Positions 1 to 8,826 of a stretch of DNA of 64,000 bases are shown piece after piece. Under the pieces are notes generated by a model that saw only the letters and a list, made by a program, of their open reading frames with translations, searched no databases and was not told where the DNA came from. The position numbers were made by a program, and so were the translations under genes. The stretch is from Actinoalloteichus hoggarensis (GTDB taxonomy: Bacteria; Actinomycetota; Actinomycetes; Mycobacteriales; Pseudonocardiaceae), in the NCBI RefSeq assembly GCF_002234535.1, contig NZ_CP022521.1, positions 5,750,001 to 5,814,000 of the forward strand, written 5' to 3'. How positions within the stretch are numbered: the first letter of the stretch is position 1; each line of letters starts with the position of its first letter.

Positions 1-97
1 CCACCGCGATCGTCTCGTCCGCCGGGGCGATGTCGACCGCACGCGGTGCGCGTCGCGCCGGGGCGTCCGCCGCCACGGCGCGCGTCTCCTCGGTCAT
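1..97 (-). CDS. N-terminus of an unidentified protein, cut by the window edge
   Basis: An open frame starts at ATG 97-95 and runs off the left edge. The first residues read MTEETRAVAADAPARRAPRA and are Ala/Arg-rich, without a recognisable domain. A GGGGAGG ribosome binding site lies about 9 bases upstream of the ATG, which is the main support for a real start. It is divergent from the bL37 gene and lies on the strand of rsrA-sigR. The product cannot be named from about 32 residues. Confidence 0.5.
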   Translation of the reverse strand, partial: MTEETRAVAADAPARRAPRAVDIAPADETIAV

Positions 98-215
98 CGC
101 CCACGTCCTCCCCGGTCTCCAACTCTGCTCGTCATCCAACCACGGCCGGGTCGGCGCCTCCGCGTCGGTGACAGCGTGTCAGACTCTCCGGGCAACTCCA
201 CGGGAAGGAGCCACG

Positions 216-290
216 ATGTCGAAGCGTGCTCGCAAGAAGCGTGACAGGAAGAAGAAGGGCGCCAACCACGGCAAGCGCCCCAACAGTTGA
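216..290 (+). CDS. 50S ribosomal protein bL37
   Basis: A 24-residue, strongly basic protein beginning MSKRARKKRDRKKKG and ending in ANHGKRPNS. The tail and the Arg/Lys-rich body match the tiny actinobacterial large-subunit protein bL37, first recognised in mycobacterial ribosome structures where it binds 23S rRNA. The GGGAAGGAG Shine-Dalgarno at 202-210 lies 5 bases before the ATG and fixes the start. A longer frame beginning at 30 extends upstream but has no ribosome binding site and a different composition. The gene stands alone next to rsrA, transcribed away from the partial gene at the edge. Genes this short are often missed by annotation. Confidence 0.85.
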   Translation: MSKRARKKRDRKKKGANHGKRPNS

Positions 291-340
291 GTGGAACCTC
301 GGGTGCGTCTCGCACTCTGGAGGTCCCGGCTCGACAGTGA

Positions 341-379
341 ACGACCCCGGCACGCAGTCGACATCGCGTCCGGGGTCGT
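341..379 (+). terminator. Hairpin downstream of bL37
   Basis: Perfect 10-bp inverted repeat (ACGACCCCGG at 341-350 against CCGGGGTCGT at 370-379) with a 19-base loop, about 50 bases after the bL37 stop. No U-tract follows, as is common in high-GC actinomycetes. The 291-656 interval otherwise holds no credible gene. Confidence 0.45.
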
Positions 380-656
380 CTCGCGTCCGGTATCGCTCGG
401 CGTCCGAGACCGTCCCGGCTTCTGGGCGGCCCCCAGCCCCGGATCGACGGATCCGGAGGCCTCGCGTGCGGTGCGGTGTCGTGCCTGCCCGGGGACCGGA
501 TGCCGCCTTCGGCGCGCCGTGAACGCGGCGTCCGCCGACGGGTGGCCCGCGCCGGGATCGCCGCCCGGCCGCCGAACACGCTCGTGGCCCGTGGACGCCT
601 GCGTCGTGCGGCCCGCCGCCCCGGCCGTAGGACGGGAGCGGGACCGGCGGGGGAGG

Positions 657-1025
657 TCAGTCCTCGTGAACCTGAACGCGCTGCGGCGGGGCCGTGTCCG
701 TCGTCCTGGTCCGCAGCTCGACCTCGACCGTCCGCCCACGCGGTCCGTGTTCGACGGTCACCTGCGCCTGCTCCAGCACGGTCTGTCGGATCGACGTGCG
801 CAGCCGTTCTTTCAGGGCGTCCGGGGCCTGCTCGTTCCCGCACTTCCTGGCGAGCAGCTCCTTCAGATGCTCCTCGATGCCGAAGTGCTCCAGGCACGGC
901 CCGCACTCGTCGAGGTGCCTGCGCAGCGCGTCGCCTCGGCCCTGCGGGCACTCGTGGTCGAGCAGCAGCCACAGCTCGCCGAGCACCTCGGTACACGGCG
1001 TCTCGTGAGGTCGCTCGTCGCTCAC
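657..1025 (-). CDS. rsrA: Zinc-binding anti-sigma factor RsrA
   Basis: 122-residue ZAS-family anti-sigma factor that holds SigR inactive under reducing conditions and releases it when its thiols form a disulfide and zinc is lost. The zinc motif HLDECGPC is visible (His37, Cys41, Cys44) together with Cys11, the same residue numbers as the Streptomyces coelicolor RsrA ligands. Further cysteines are Cys26 and Cys62. Its ATG overlaps the sigR stop (ATGA, 1022-1025), so the two are probably translationally coupled and made in balance. The C-terminal third after the helical domain is polar and probably disordered. Confidence 0.95.
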   Translation of the reverse strand: MSDERPHETPCTEVLGELWLLLDHECPQGRGDALRRHLDECGPCLEHFGIEEHLKELLARKCGNEQAPDALKERLRTSIRQTVLEQAQVTVEHGPRGRTVEVELRTRTTDTAPPQRVQVHED

Positions 1026-1660
1026 GACTTCGTCACCTCCCGCTCACTCGCCCGGAAGAAGCCGCGGTCCCTGGCGACGTCGGTCAACAGGTCCCTGAGC
1101 TGAGCGCGTCCACGGTGCAGTCGCGACATGACCGTGCCGATCGGCGTGCCCATGATCTCGGCGATCTCCTTGTAGGCGAAGCCCTCCACGTCCGCCAGAT
1201 AGACCGCCATCCGAAAGTCCTCCGGCAACTGCTGCAACGCCTCCTTGACCGCGGTGTCCGGCAGGTTGTCGAGCGCCTCGACCTCGGCGGATCGCAGTCC
1301 CGACGAGGTGTGGCTCTCGGCCTGCGCCAACTGCCAGTCCGAGATCTCCTCGGTCGGCTGCTGCTGCGGCTGGCGTTGCCGCTTACGGTAGCCGTTGATG
1401 TAGGTGTTCGTGAGGATCCGGTAGAGCCAGGCCTTCAGGTTCGTCCCCTGGGAGAACGAGGCGAACGCCGCGTACGCCTTCAGGTAGGTCTCCTGCACCA
1501 GGTCTTCCGCGTCGGCCGGGTTACGGGTCATCCGCAGCGCGGCGCCGTAGAGCTGGTCGAGCAGCGGCATGGCGTCGCGCTCGAACCGCGTGGCGAGCTC
1601 GCCGCCCGCCGGGGGCCCCGACTGGCGATCCGCTCCCGTGGCTCCCGATCTGCCGGGCAC
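1022..1660 (-). CDS. sigR: ECF sigma factor SigR (SigH type)
   Basis: 212-residue group 4 sigma factor for the thiol-oxidative stress regulon. Region 2 begins near [20 protein letters not shown] and includes [13 protein letters not shown]. Region 4 carries [20 protein letters not shown] and the MSRLHRGR recognition helix. The sequence is very close to S. coelicolor SigR and mycobacterial SigH. The GTG at 1660 is chosen because AAGGGAG lies 5 bases upstream and the N-terminus then aligns with SigR. The frame stays open upstream, and an in-phase GTG at 1792 would add 44 residues, like the unstable SigR-prime isoform of Streptomyces. A perfect SigR-type promoter at 1802-1828 predicts autoregulation. 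The pair with rsrA is an operon. Confidence 0.95.
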   Translation of the reverse strand: MPGRSGATGADRQSGPPAGGELATRFERDAMPLLDQLYGAALRMTRNPADAEDLVQETYLKAYAAFASFSQGTNLKAWLYRILTNTYINGYRKRQRQPQQQPTEEISDWQLAQAESHTSSGLRSAEVEALDNLPDTAVKEALQQLPEDFRMAVYLADVEGFAYKEIAEIMGTPIGTVMSRLHRGRAQLRDLLTDVARDRGFFRASEREVTKS

Positions 1661-1801
1661 GGAACTCCCTTCCCGCCGTCGCCTGCCTGCGACGGTGCGA
1701 GTCGACGAACCCGAGGTCGGGAGACCGCGGGCCGTCCTCAAGCCTACGTCTTCGCGGGCTTCCCGCCCGGCTTCCAGCACCTCTGTCACCACGTTCAGCG
1801 C

Positions 1802-1828
1802 AACGCACAGGGTCGACTCGGCATTCCC
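1802..1828 (-). promoter_or_regulatory. SigR-dependent autoregulatory promoter
   Basis: On the minus strand GGGAAT (1828-1823), an 18-base spacer and GTT (1804-1802) match the SigR/SigH consensus GGGAAT-N18-GTT exactly. It faces sigR. The expected start of transcription, about 7 bases after the -10 element, falls at about 1795, a few bases before the in-frame GTG at 1792-1790. Confidence 0.8.
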
Positions 1829-2526
1829 GAGGTTCCCGATCGCCTCGCTCCTGCGGGGTACCCGCGGTCCGACCCGTTCAGTCGTCGCCTGCCGCGGGCA
1901 CTCGGATACGCCTCGTGCCGCCGCGTCGGTCCCAGGCTCCGTCGACACCGTGGCCGTCGACACCACGTCCGCCAGGGCCGGCCTGCGGCCGACGTGGTGC
2001 GGCCGCCGCGGGGCGGGCGTGGCCGGGACCGGAGAGGCTCCTGTGCCCTACGGTGACCCGACCCGACCCGACCCGAGCCCAGCCGTCCCCGTGACCGGGC
2101 TCGAACCGACCCCTGCCTGCGTCGCACCCGCCCGCTTCACCCCGTCCGCCGGACGGGGGCCGCCGGGGCGGCTGTCGGTACGCACCACGCCCACGCACCC
2201 CGCGTCGCCCTGATCGATCCGGTGCCACCGGAGACCCGCCGTCCGCCGTGCGGCGACTCGGGTCCGGTGGTGCGCCTATGGCTGGTGGGGCGCGGACAGG
2301 CTGGCGTCACCGCGCGGGGTGTGGCACGTCACCCGTCACGGTTCCCGGTCGTCCGCCCTGCCGATCGCCCATCCGACGATCGCCCACGCCGACGTCCGCG
2401 GCGGGTGCCCGCCTCGCCGTCCGTCGCGACCCGCGCACAGCCGAGGCCGAGGCGACGGCGAGGCCGAGGACGCCGCCGAGTCTGAGCCCGCGTCTCATCG
2501 GCCGCGCCGACCACGGTGCGGGCCGG
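1829..2526. other. Intergenic region upstream of sigR, no gene seen
   Basis: About 700 bases between the SigR promoter and the end of the YbaK-like gene. Open frames here are long only because of base composition and show no conserved motif. A short ACCCG tandem run lies at about 2055-2076. A SigR-independent sigR promoter would be expected here, but none could be recognised. Confidence 0.5.
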
Positions 2527-3003
2527 TCAGGCGGCGATCGGGGCCACGACAGCGCGGGTGAGGGCGACGAGGTCCGCCGGGGCCAGTTCGATCTCCAGGC
2601 CGCGTCGGCCGCCGCTGCAGAAGATCGTCGGATGATCGACGGCGGAAACGTCCAAGGCCAGCGGCAACGCCTTGCGCTGTCCCAGCGGCGAGATGCCTCC
2701 CGCCACGTATCCGGTGGCGCGTTCGGCCTCGGGGATCGCCGCCATCCTGGCCTTCTTGCCGCCGAGCGCCGCCGCCAGAGCCTTGAGGTCGAGCTGTCGG
2801 GAAACCGGTACCACGCCCACCACGAGTCGGCCGTCGAGATTCGCCACGAGCGTCTTGAACACCCGGCCCGCGTCCTGACCGAGCAGTTCCACGGCCTCGG
2901 TCCCGTAGGAGGCGTGCTTCGGGTCGTGCTCGTAGGCACGCACCCGGTGTTCGATGGACCTCGTGACCAGCAGCGCGGTGGCTGGTGTTCCCCGTCCCGC
3001 CAT
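2527..3003 (-). CDS. ybaK: YbaK/EbsC-type aminoacyl-tRNA deacylase
   Basis: 158-residue protein of the YbaK/ProRS-editing superfamily, predicted to hydrolyse mischarged Cys-tRNA(Pro) in the cytoplasm. Family signatures include SYGTEAVELLGQDAGRVFKT near the N-terminus, a conserved Lys region at GGKKARMA, TGYVAGGISPLGQRKALPL in the middle and TIFCSGGRRGLEIELAPADL near the end. The ATG at 3003 is preceded by TAGGCT and six bases, which suggests a leaderless transcript starting at the initiation codon. It is a single gene. Length matches the family (about 155-160 residues). Confidence 0.93.
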   Translation of the reverse strand: MAGRGTPATALLVTRSIEHRVRAYEHDPKHASYGTEAVELLGQDAGRVFKTLVANLDGRLVVGVVPVSRQLDLKALAAALGGKKARMAAIPEAERATGYVAGGISPLGQRKALPLALDVSAVDHPTIFCSGGRRGLEIELAPADLVALTRAVVAPIAA

Positions 3004-3009
3004 TCCGGC

Positions 3010-3015
3010 AGCCTA
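3010..3015 (-). promoter_or_regulatory. -10 element of the leaderless ybaK-type gene
   Basis: TAGGCT on the minus strand, 6 bases before ATG 3003. It fits the actinobacterial TANNNT -10 element placed for transcription to begin at the start codon. No clear -35 is visible and there is no Shine-Dalgarno. Confidence 0.5.
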
Positions 3016-3545
3016 GATCGCCGCCGCCGAGGTCGGCGCCGCCCCATGTGATCGACGGCCGCGGCCGCCGCGGGTGTCGACATGGCCGGCCGAGCATGAC
3101 GCCGCCGACGAGCGCAGGACGGGACGCGGCACGGTCTCGGGCAGCCGGCGGCGTTGATCAGGGTGACCGGGTCTCGCGCCCGTCGGCCGGCTGTGTCCGG
3201 CGCCGGACGCACCCCGGGCGCCCGCGTCGGGGCTCGTTCGGCCGGCCGCCGGGACGGTCGTCCACCATCAGGGCGCACCCGGGGTCGGGCCCCGTCGGAG
3301 CAGCCGACATGCCGGTGTCGTGAGCCCGAGCCTCCGCCGGGCGGCGCGGGCACGGCCCGGAGCAGGGCGAGTCGGCAGGCGCGATCGGGCGGCCAGGCAG
3401 ACAGGCACCGGGCGCGCGGTCCGGCAGGGCGACGGCCCAGGCACGCAAACAGGGCGGCCAGGCAGGTACGGCCGCCCGAAACGGCCGGTCGGGCGGGACC
3501 AGCGAACGCGGGCGAGATCAGCCGACCGGGGCCCGGCCGGACGTG
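3016..3545. other. Intergenic region, no gene seen
   Basis: Very GC-rich stretch between the deacylase gene and the hydrolase gene, containing repeated GGCCAGGCA-like segments around 3390-3465. No frame shows a family motif or a ribosome binding site worth reporting. Confidence 0.45.
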
Positions 3546-4166
3546 TCAGTCGGGCCGGGCCAGGGGCCGCAGCACGCGGGCCAGCCATTCCTCGACCGCC
3601 CGGGTCACCCCGATCGGGTCGGCGGCGAGCGAATGGTCACCCGCCAGCATCACCACTTCGCGATGCGGCGCCGGCTCCGGCCTCCCGAAGGGGTCGCCGT
3701 CCCCTTGGACGACGAGCAGCGGAGTCTCGACCGCGGTCAGCTCCGCCAGCCGGTGGCGTTCCGGGTTCTTCGGCGGCGCGAGGGGGAAGGCCAGACACAA
3801 CACGGCCGCCGCGCCGCCCTCGGAGGCGGTGCGACAGGCCACCCTGGCCCCGGAGGACCGGCCGCCGAACACCATCGGCAGGTCGTGGAACCAGTTCTCG
3901 CCGAGCCAACGAGCCACGGCGAGCCACGCGGTGTCGAGCTGCTTCGCGGGTGCGGGCGCCCGCCTGCCCGCCACCCGGTAGGGCTGTTGGATCAGGGCGA
4001 CGTGCACCCCGGCGGCGGTGGCGCCTCGGGTGGCCGCGACGAGATCGGGGGCGTCGACGCCGCCGCCTGCGCCGTGCCCGAGCAGCAGCACGGCGGAGCC
4101 CTCCTCTGCGGAGTGCAGCTCCACGAGCGCCTGCCCGTGCGGCGTGTCGACGTCCAGGCTCGTCAT
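3546..4166 (-). CDS. Small alpha/beta-hydrolase (KANL3/Tex30, dienelactone hydrolase-like)
   Basis: 206-residue single-domain alpha/beta-hydrolase. The oxyanion strand LLLGHGAGGG lies at about residues 27-36, the nucleophile elbow GGRSSGARVA in the middle and a candidate catalytic His in AGDHSLA near the C-terminus, after LLVVQGDGDPFG, which carries the usual Asp region. This set fits the KANL3/Tex30 group, which has no proven substrate. The ATG overlaps the stop of the upstream SRAP gene (ATGA, 4163-4166), so they form a two-gene operon. Cytoplasmic, with no signal peptide. The link to DNA repair suggested by the operon is inference only. Confidence 0.85.
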   Translation of the reverse strand: MTSLDVDTPHGQALVELHSAEEGSAVLLLGHGAGGGVDAPDLVAATRGATAAGVHVALIQQPYRVAGRRAPAPAKQLDTAWLAVARWLGENWFHDLPMVFGGRSSGARVACRTASEGGAAAVLCLAFPLAPPKNPERHRLAELTAVETPLLVVQGDGDPFGRPEPAPHREVVMLAGDHSLAADPIGVTRAVEEWLARVLRPLARPD

Positions 4167-4915
4167 GGCGCGTCGAAGAGGGTGGGCGGCGGGCCGGATT
4201 CGCGTAGCTCGATGCGCTCCATCAACTCGGGGCCGTTGTTGCGCATGCTGTTCACCGCGGGAGACACCGGGTGGACGCGGATGCCGGCCACGAGGTCGGG
4301 GTCGGGTGCGGCGAGCAGTTCGGGCACGGCGGTCCTGGCGGGGTCCAGCCAGTCGCCCCAGGCGTCTCGCGGCAGCACCAACGGCATCCGGTGATGGATG
4401 TCGGCGGTCTCGCCCACGGCGTCGGTGGTGACCACGGCGGCGGTCACGAGCGGAGCGGGTTCCGCACCCGGTTCGCTCGGAGGGCGCCACCACACGGAGA
4501 ACACCGCCGCCATCGCGAGGGTGCGGCCGTCCTCATGGGCGGCGAAGTAAGGCTGCTTCCGTTCGGCGGTGGGCTTCCACTCGTACCAGCCGTCGGCGGG
4601 CACCAGGCAGCGCCGCCGGGCGGCGGCGTCGCGGTACGCGGGTTTCTCGGTGATCGTCTCGGCGCGAGCGTTGATCATCGGCGGACCGTCGGAGGGGTCC
4701 TTCGCCCACGGCGGGACGAGGCCCCATCGAACGAGCCGCACGGTGCGACGAGCCGCACCGCCGTCGGCGGGCATCCGTTCCACGATGATCGGCACCATCC
4801 GGGTGGGGGTGACATTGTGATCGGGTCCCGCGTAGGCCCCGTCGGTCCCGTCGTCCGCGTCGAACTCGGCGGCGAGCCGCGCCGGGTCCCTGGTGATCGC
4901 GTACCGGCCGCACAT
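4163..4915 (-). CDS. SRAP (YedK/HMCES) abasic-site shield protein, copy 1
   Basis: 250-residue SOS-response-associated peptidase family protein, which crosslinks covalently to abasic sites in single-stranded DNA through the N-terminal cysteine. The start is set at 4915 so that the protein begins MCGRYA and exposes Cys2 after Met removal. A GTG two codons upstream would bury it. Other active-site residues are visible: Asn in NARAET, Glu in DGWYEW and His in HHRMPLVLP. A GGGAG ribosome binding site lies 9 bases upstream. It is followed by the overlapping hydrolase gene and preceded by a second SRAP gene 61 bases away. Confidence 0.93.
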   Translation of the reverse strand: MCGRYAITRDPARLAAEFDADDGTDGAYAGPDHNVTPTRMVPIIVERMPADGGAARRTVRLVRWGLVPPWAKDPSDGPPMINARAETITEKPAYRDAAARRRCLVPADGWYEWKPTAERKQPYFAAHEDGRTLAMAAVFSVWWRPPSEPGAEPAPLVTAAVVTTDAVGETADIHHRMPLVLPRDAWGDWLDPARTAVPELLAAPDPDLVAGIRVHPVSPAVNSMRNNGPELMERIELRESGPPPTLFDAP

Positions 4916-4976
4916 CGACACTCACTCCCTCGGCAGTCGACGCGCCGTCGGGTCCTCTCGGCGGCGCACCAGGCCG

Positions 4977-5762
4977 TCAACTCTTGCTCAAGAGGCCGGA
5001 GATGTCGAGGGCGGCCGGGAGGGAGATCGGGTCGAAGCGCTCGACCAGGCCCGGGCCGTTGTTGCGCACGTGGTTGACCGCGGGCGACACCGGGCGCACC
5101 TCGATGCGGCCGAGCACGTCGGCTCCCGGCGGGGACAGCAGCGACGCGACCTCGCTCGCGCCGAGATCCAGGTCGGGATCGAGCCAGGGTCTCCATGCTC
5201 TCCTCGGCAGCACCAGCGGCATTCGATCGTGCACCTCGGCGGGTTCGCCGACCGACGGGGTGGTGAGCACGGCGCAGGTGGACAGCGGCGGCCCGTCCGG
5301 ATCGCCCGCCGGATCGCGCCAGACCGACCAGATGCCCGCCATCGCCAGGCACTCCCGGTCGACGCTGGTGAGATAGAAGGGCCGCTTGCGCCCGTCCTCC
5401 CGTCGCCATTCGTACCAGCCGTCGGCCGGGATCAGGCAACGGTAATGCGCCGCCGAGCCGCGAAAGGCGGGCTTGTCCGCGACGGTCTCCACTCTGGCGT
5501 TGAACATTCGCGATCCGACGGCCGGGTCCTTCGCCCAACGCGGGACGAGTCCCCATCGCATCACTCGGATCGATCGCACGATGCGAGTCGGGTCCGGCAG
5601 CCCGTCCTCGTCGCGGGGGTGCCGGGCGACGACAGTTAACACCGCATGAGTCGGCGGGATGTTGTAATCAGGTTCGACGACTCGGCCCCGGGTTCCGTCC
5701 ACTGCCTCGAACTCGTTCGCCAACTGCGTCGAGTCCTTGATCGAGGCGAATCTTCCGCACAT
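4977..5762 (-). CDS. SRAP (YedK/HMCES) abasic-site shield protein, copy 2
   Basis: 261-residue paralogue of the adjacent SRAP gene. It begins MCGRFAS at ATG 5762, with GGAGG 8 bases upstream. The frame continues upstream, but a longer protein would not expose Cys2. It has the same catalytic set: Cys2, NARVET, ADGWYEW and HDRMPLVLP. Both copies look intact, yet they differ at many positions, so the duplication is not recent. A single SRAP gene beside aroA is the arrangement I recall in M. tuberculosis (Rv3226c-Rv3227c), so copy number here is a local feature. It is divergent from aroA across about 600 bases. Confidence 0.93.
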   Translation of the reverse strand: MCGRFASIKDSTQLANEFEAVDGTRGRVVEPDYNIPPTHAVLTVVARHPRDEDGLPDPTRIVRSIRVMRWGLVPRWAKDPAVGSRMFNARVETVADKPAFRGSAAHYRCLIPADGWYEWRREDGRKRPFYLTSVDRECLAMAGIWSVWRDPAGDPDGPPLSTCAVLTTPSVGEPAEVHDRMPLVLPRRAWRPWLDPDLDLGASEVASLLSPPGADVLGRIEVRPVSPAVNHVRNNGPGLVERFDPISLPAALDISGLLSKS

Positions 5763-6361
5763 GTCGTTCACCTCCGCGGCGGGGCGGGCGACGCCTGCCC
5801 GACCACCGTTGAAGTAGTGCCCCTCCGCGCGCAACGGTACGCATCGGCGGCCGCTTCGCATGTCCTGTCGCAGTCGAAATGCGAACCCAACGCATTTATT
5901 TCACTACTCAGCGTCACCAATGGGCGCGGCGCCGCCCCAGCGGGTCGCACTACCGCGCGACAGGGCGTCTACCGCTGCGGCAGGCGATCAGTGACCAGGT
6001 GGGACGGTCCGGGACCCTCCGGGGCAGCGCGCTCGTGGTCGATACAACGAGCCGGGAACCGCTTCCCGCAGGTGACACCGGGAGTGCCGATGCCCGGACC
6101 GACCCGCTCCCCGGTCCGCATGCCCGGCGGGCTCGCGAGCGGGCTCGGGCCGCCCGCCCCCCGGTGATGATCAACGGGTGACACCGGGACCACCCGGCGG
6201 GCGCGCCTCGCACCATCGGGTGGTCGTCGACGATTCCGACCACACTGCGGCCTGTCGAGGTCTAACAGCCGATCACGACGGCGCGAGCCGCTTCGTCATG
6301 ACCAGCCGTCCAACACAGGGGCGCGACGGAAAAGGCAGGTCGAGTGCGCAATCATGGAACG
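5763..6361. other. Divergent intergenic region between SRAP and aroA
   Basis: About 600 bases that should hold promoters for both directions. A patch at about 5870-5930 is markedly less GC-rich than its surroundings (includes GCATTTATTTCACTACTC), as expected of a promoter region. No clear LexA-type palindrome was found, and no coding frame is convincing. Confidence 0.45.
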
Positions 6362-7681
6362 ATGACCCAGGCATGGCCCGCTCCCGTAGTCGAACACCCG
6401 GTCAATGCCACCGTCGGTGTGCCCGGCTCCAAGTCGATGACCAACCGCGCGCTGCTGCTGGCCGCGCTCGCCGACTCGGAGTCGGTGCTGCACGCGCCGC
6501 TGCGCAGTCGCGACACGCTTCTGATGGCACAGGCACTGCGCTCCCTCGGAACCGACATCACCGACGTCCCCGCCGGGGCGGGCGCGGTCGCGGGCTGGCG
6601 GGTGCGTCCCGGCTCGTGGCGAGGGCCGCTCGAGGTGGACTGTGGTCTTGCGGGCACCGTCATGCGCTTTCTGCCGCCCGCGGCGGTGCTCGTCGACGGC
6701 GACGTCCGGTTCGACGGCGACGCCTACGCCAGGAAGCGGCCGATGTCCACGGTCCTGACCGCGCTGCACGATCTGGGCGCGCGGATCACCGGCGATCGGA
6801 TGCCCTTCACGGTGCACGGCACCGGCGCCCTGCGTGGCGGCGCGGTCGTGCTGGACGCCTCGTCGTCCTCGCAGTTCATCTCCGGCCTGCTGCTCTCCGG
6901 CGCGCGGTACGCCGAGGGGGTGACCGTCCGACATCAGGGGGCTCCGGTGCCCTCCCTCCCCCACATCGCGATGACCGTCTCGATGCTGCGGGAGATCGGC
7001 GTCGAGGTGGACGACGGCACGCCCGACGTGTGGCGTGTCCTGCCCGGTCCCGTCGCGGGCCGGGAATGGGCGATCGAGCCCGACCTGTCCAACGCGACCC
7101 CGTTCCTGGCCGCCGCCGCGGCGACGGGCGGATCGGTGACCGTGCCGGGCTGGCCCTCGCACACCGACCAGGCAGGCGACGCGGTGCGCGACATCCTCAC
7201 GAAGATGGGCTGCGCGGTGACCGTCGAGGCCGATGCGCTGACCGTGTCGGCGCCGGGAAGGCTGTCCGGCATCGACATCGACCTGCATGACGTCGGGGAG
7301 CTCTCCCCCACCGTCGCCGCGCTGGCCGCCTTGGCCGAGGGGCCGAGCAGGCTGCGGGGCATCGCGCATCTGCGGCACCACGAGACGGACCGGCTGGCCG
7401 CGTTGTCCACCGAGATCAACCGGCTGGGCGGTGCCGCGGCGGAGACGGACGACGGCCTGACCATCGAGCCGCGTCCGCTGCACGGCGGCGCATGGCGGTC
7501 CTACGCCGACCACCGGATGGCGACCGCGGGGGCGGTGCTGGGTCTGGTGGTGCCCGGTGTGACGGTCGACGACATCGACACGACGAACAAGACGATCCCC
7601 GACTTCCCCGGCATGTGGGCGGCGATGCTGGCAGGCCCCGACACGGCGGGATCGTCCCGGAAGGATGTGGAGGGGGTGTGA
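6362..7681 (+). CDS. aroA: 3-phosphoshikimate 1-carboxyvinyltransferase (EPSP synthase)
   Basis: 439-residue shikimate-pathway enzyme joining PEP to shikimate 3-phosphate. The phosphate-binding motif [17 protein letters not shown] is at the N-terminus, and [11 protein letters not shown] and [15 protein letters not shown] follow. The second half has [28 protein letters not shown] and [13 protein letters not shown]. The ATG at 6362 (MTQAW) is preferred to a GTG at 6344 because it fits the family N-terminus, although neither has a strong ribosome binding site. The rsgA start overlaps its stop (GTGA at 7678-7681). Cytoplasmic. Confidence 0.95.
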   Translation: MTQAWPAPVVEHPVNATVGVPGSKSMTNRALLLAALADSESVLHAPLRSRDTLLMAQALRSLGTDITDVPAGAGAVAGWRVRPGSWRGPLEVDCGLAGTVMRFLPPAAVLVDGDVRFDGDAYARKRPMSTVLTALHDLGARITGDRMPFTVHGTGALRGGAVVLDASSSSQFISGLLLSGARYAEGVTVRHQGAPVPSLPHIAMTVSMLREIGVEVDDGTPDVWRVLPGPVAGREWAIEPDLSNATPFLAAAAATGGSVTVPGWPSHTDQAGDAVRDILTKMGCAVTVEADALTVSAPGRLSGIDIDLHDVGELSPTVAALAALAEGPSRLRGIAHLRHHETDRLAALSTEINRLGGAAAETDDGLTIEPRPLHGGAWRSYADHRMATAGAVLGLVVPGVTVDDIDTTNKTIPDFPGMWAAMLAGPDTAGSSRKDVEGV

Positions 7682-8694
7682 GTCGGCAGGGCTGGCACTC
7701 GCTGGACGAGTCCGACATCCGGGTCCGTCCCAACCGTCGGGGCACCCGACCACGCAGCAAGCGGCGACCGGACCACGCGGGCGCCAGTCAGGCGATGGTC
7801 GTCGCCGTGGCCAAAGGGCGGTGGACGTGCGCGCTGGAGCGCGATCCTCGGCGTCTGGTCACGGCGATGCGGGCGCGAGAACTGGGACGCACGCCCGTGG
7901 TGGTCGGCGATCTCGTGGAGCTGGTGGGCGACACCACCGGCGTGGCGGGCTCGCTCGCGCGGATCGTGCGGGTCGCCGAGCGCACCAGCGTCCTACGCCG
8001 CACCGCCGACGACACCGATCCGTACGAACGGGTCGTCGTGGCCAATGCCGGGAAGCTCATCATCGTGTCGGCGTTGGCCGATCCGCCGCCGAGGACGGGA
8101 TTCATCGACCGCTGCCTGGTGGCCGCGTTCGCGGGGGGCCTGTCGCCGGTGCTGTGCCTGACCAAGGCCGACCTGGCGGCGCCGGACCGACTGACGGCGT
8201 TGTACGCGGAGCTGTCGGTCCCGGTGGTGGTCACCAGGGCGGACACCGAGCCCGCCGAGCTGCGCGCCGAGCTTGCCGACGACGTGTCGGCGATGATCGG
8301 GCACTCCGGTGTGGGGAAGTCGACGTTGGTCAACCGACTGGTGCCCGACGCCGGGCGGGCGACCGCGGCGGTGAGCGCGGTCGGCAAGGGAAGGCACACG
8401 TCGACGTCGGCGGTGGCGCTGCCGTTGGCGGACGGCGGCTGGGTCGTCGACACCCCGGGCATCCGCTCGTTCGGGCTGGCGCACATCACACCGGCCGACG
8501 TGGTGGCCGCGTTCCCCGATCTGCATGCCGCGGCGGAGGAGTGTCCGCCCAACTGCGGCCATCTCGGACCGCCGGAGGACCCGGACTGTTATCTGGACCG
8601 TTTTCTCGCCGACGGGGGCTCCTCGCCGGGGCGACTGGACTCGCTGCGCCGTCTGCTTCAGTCCCGCGTTCGCCCGGACGAGAAGTTTGGATGA
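7678..8694 (+). CDS. rsgA: Ribosome small-subunit GTPase RsgA
   Basis: 338-residue circularly permuted GTPase that acts in late 30S subunit maturation. After an N-terminal OB-like domain the GTPase motifs occur in permuted order: LTKAD (G4), GHSGVGKST (G1, P-loop) and [10 protein letters not shown] (G3). The C-terminal zinc knuckle has Cys in ECPPNCGH and DPDC. It starts at a GTG overlapping the aroA stop, so expression is probably coupled to aroA. M. tuberculosis has the same neighbour (Rv3228), as I recall. The N-terminus is basic ([15 protein letters not shown]), typical of actinobacterial RsgA. Confidence 0.95.
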   Translation: MSRQGWHSLDESDIRVRPNRRGTRPRSKRRPDHAGASQAMVVAVAKGRWTCALERDPRRLVTAMRARELGRTPVVVGDLVELVGDTTGVAGSLARIVRVAERTSVLRRTADDTDPYERVVVANAGKLIIVSALADPPPRTGFIDRCLVAAFAGGLSPVLCLTKADLAAPDRLTALYAELSVPVVVTRADTEPAELRAELADDVSAMIGHSGVGKSTLVNRLVPDAGRATAAVSAVGKGRHTSTSAVALPLADGGWVVDTPGIRSFGLAHITPADVVAAFPDLHAAAEECPPNCGHLGPPEDPDCYLDRFLADGGSSPGRLDSLRRLLQSRVRPDEKFG

Positions 8695-8826
8695 GCCGAA
8701 TCCTGATTCTCTCCTTACCATTTCGATATTGAGGAGGCCGGGCTACCGGCGGTACGCCCTTCGACTCGCGTCAGCGCGCGATGACGGGCGGATCGATCTC
8801 GATCATCCCCTATTCGGAATGGAGAG

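Noticed and set aside
4163-4921. Longer start (GTG 4921) for SRAP copy 1
   Set aside because: It would add Met-Ser before MCGR and mask the catalytic Cys2, which must become N-terminal.
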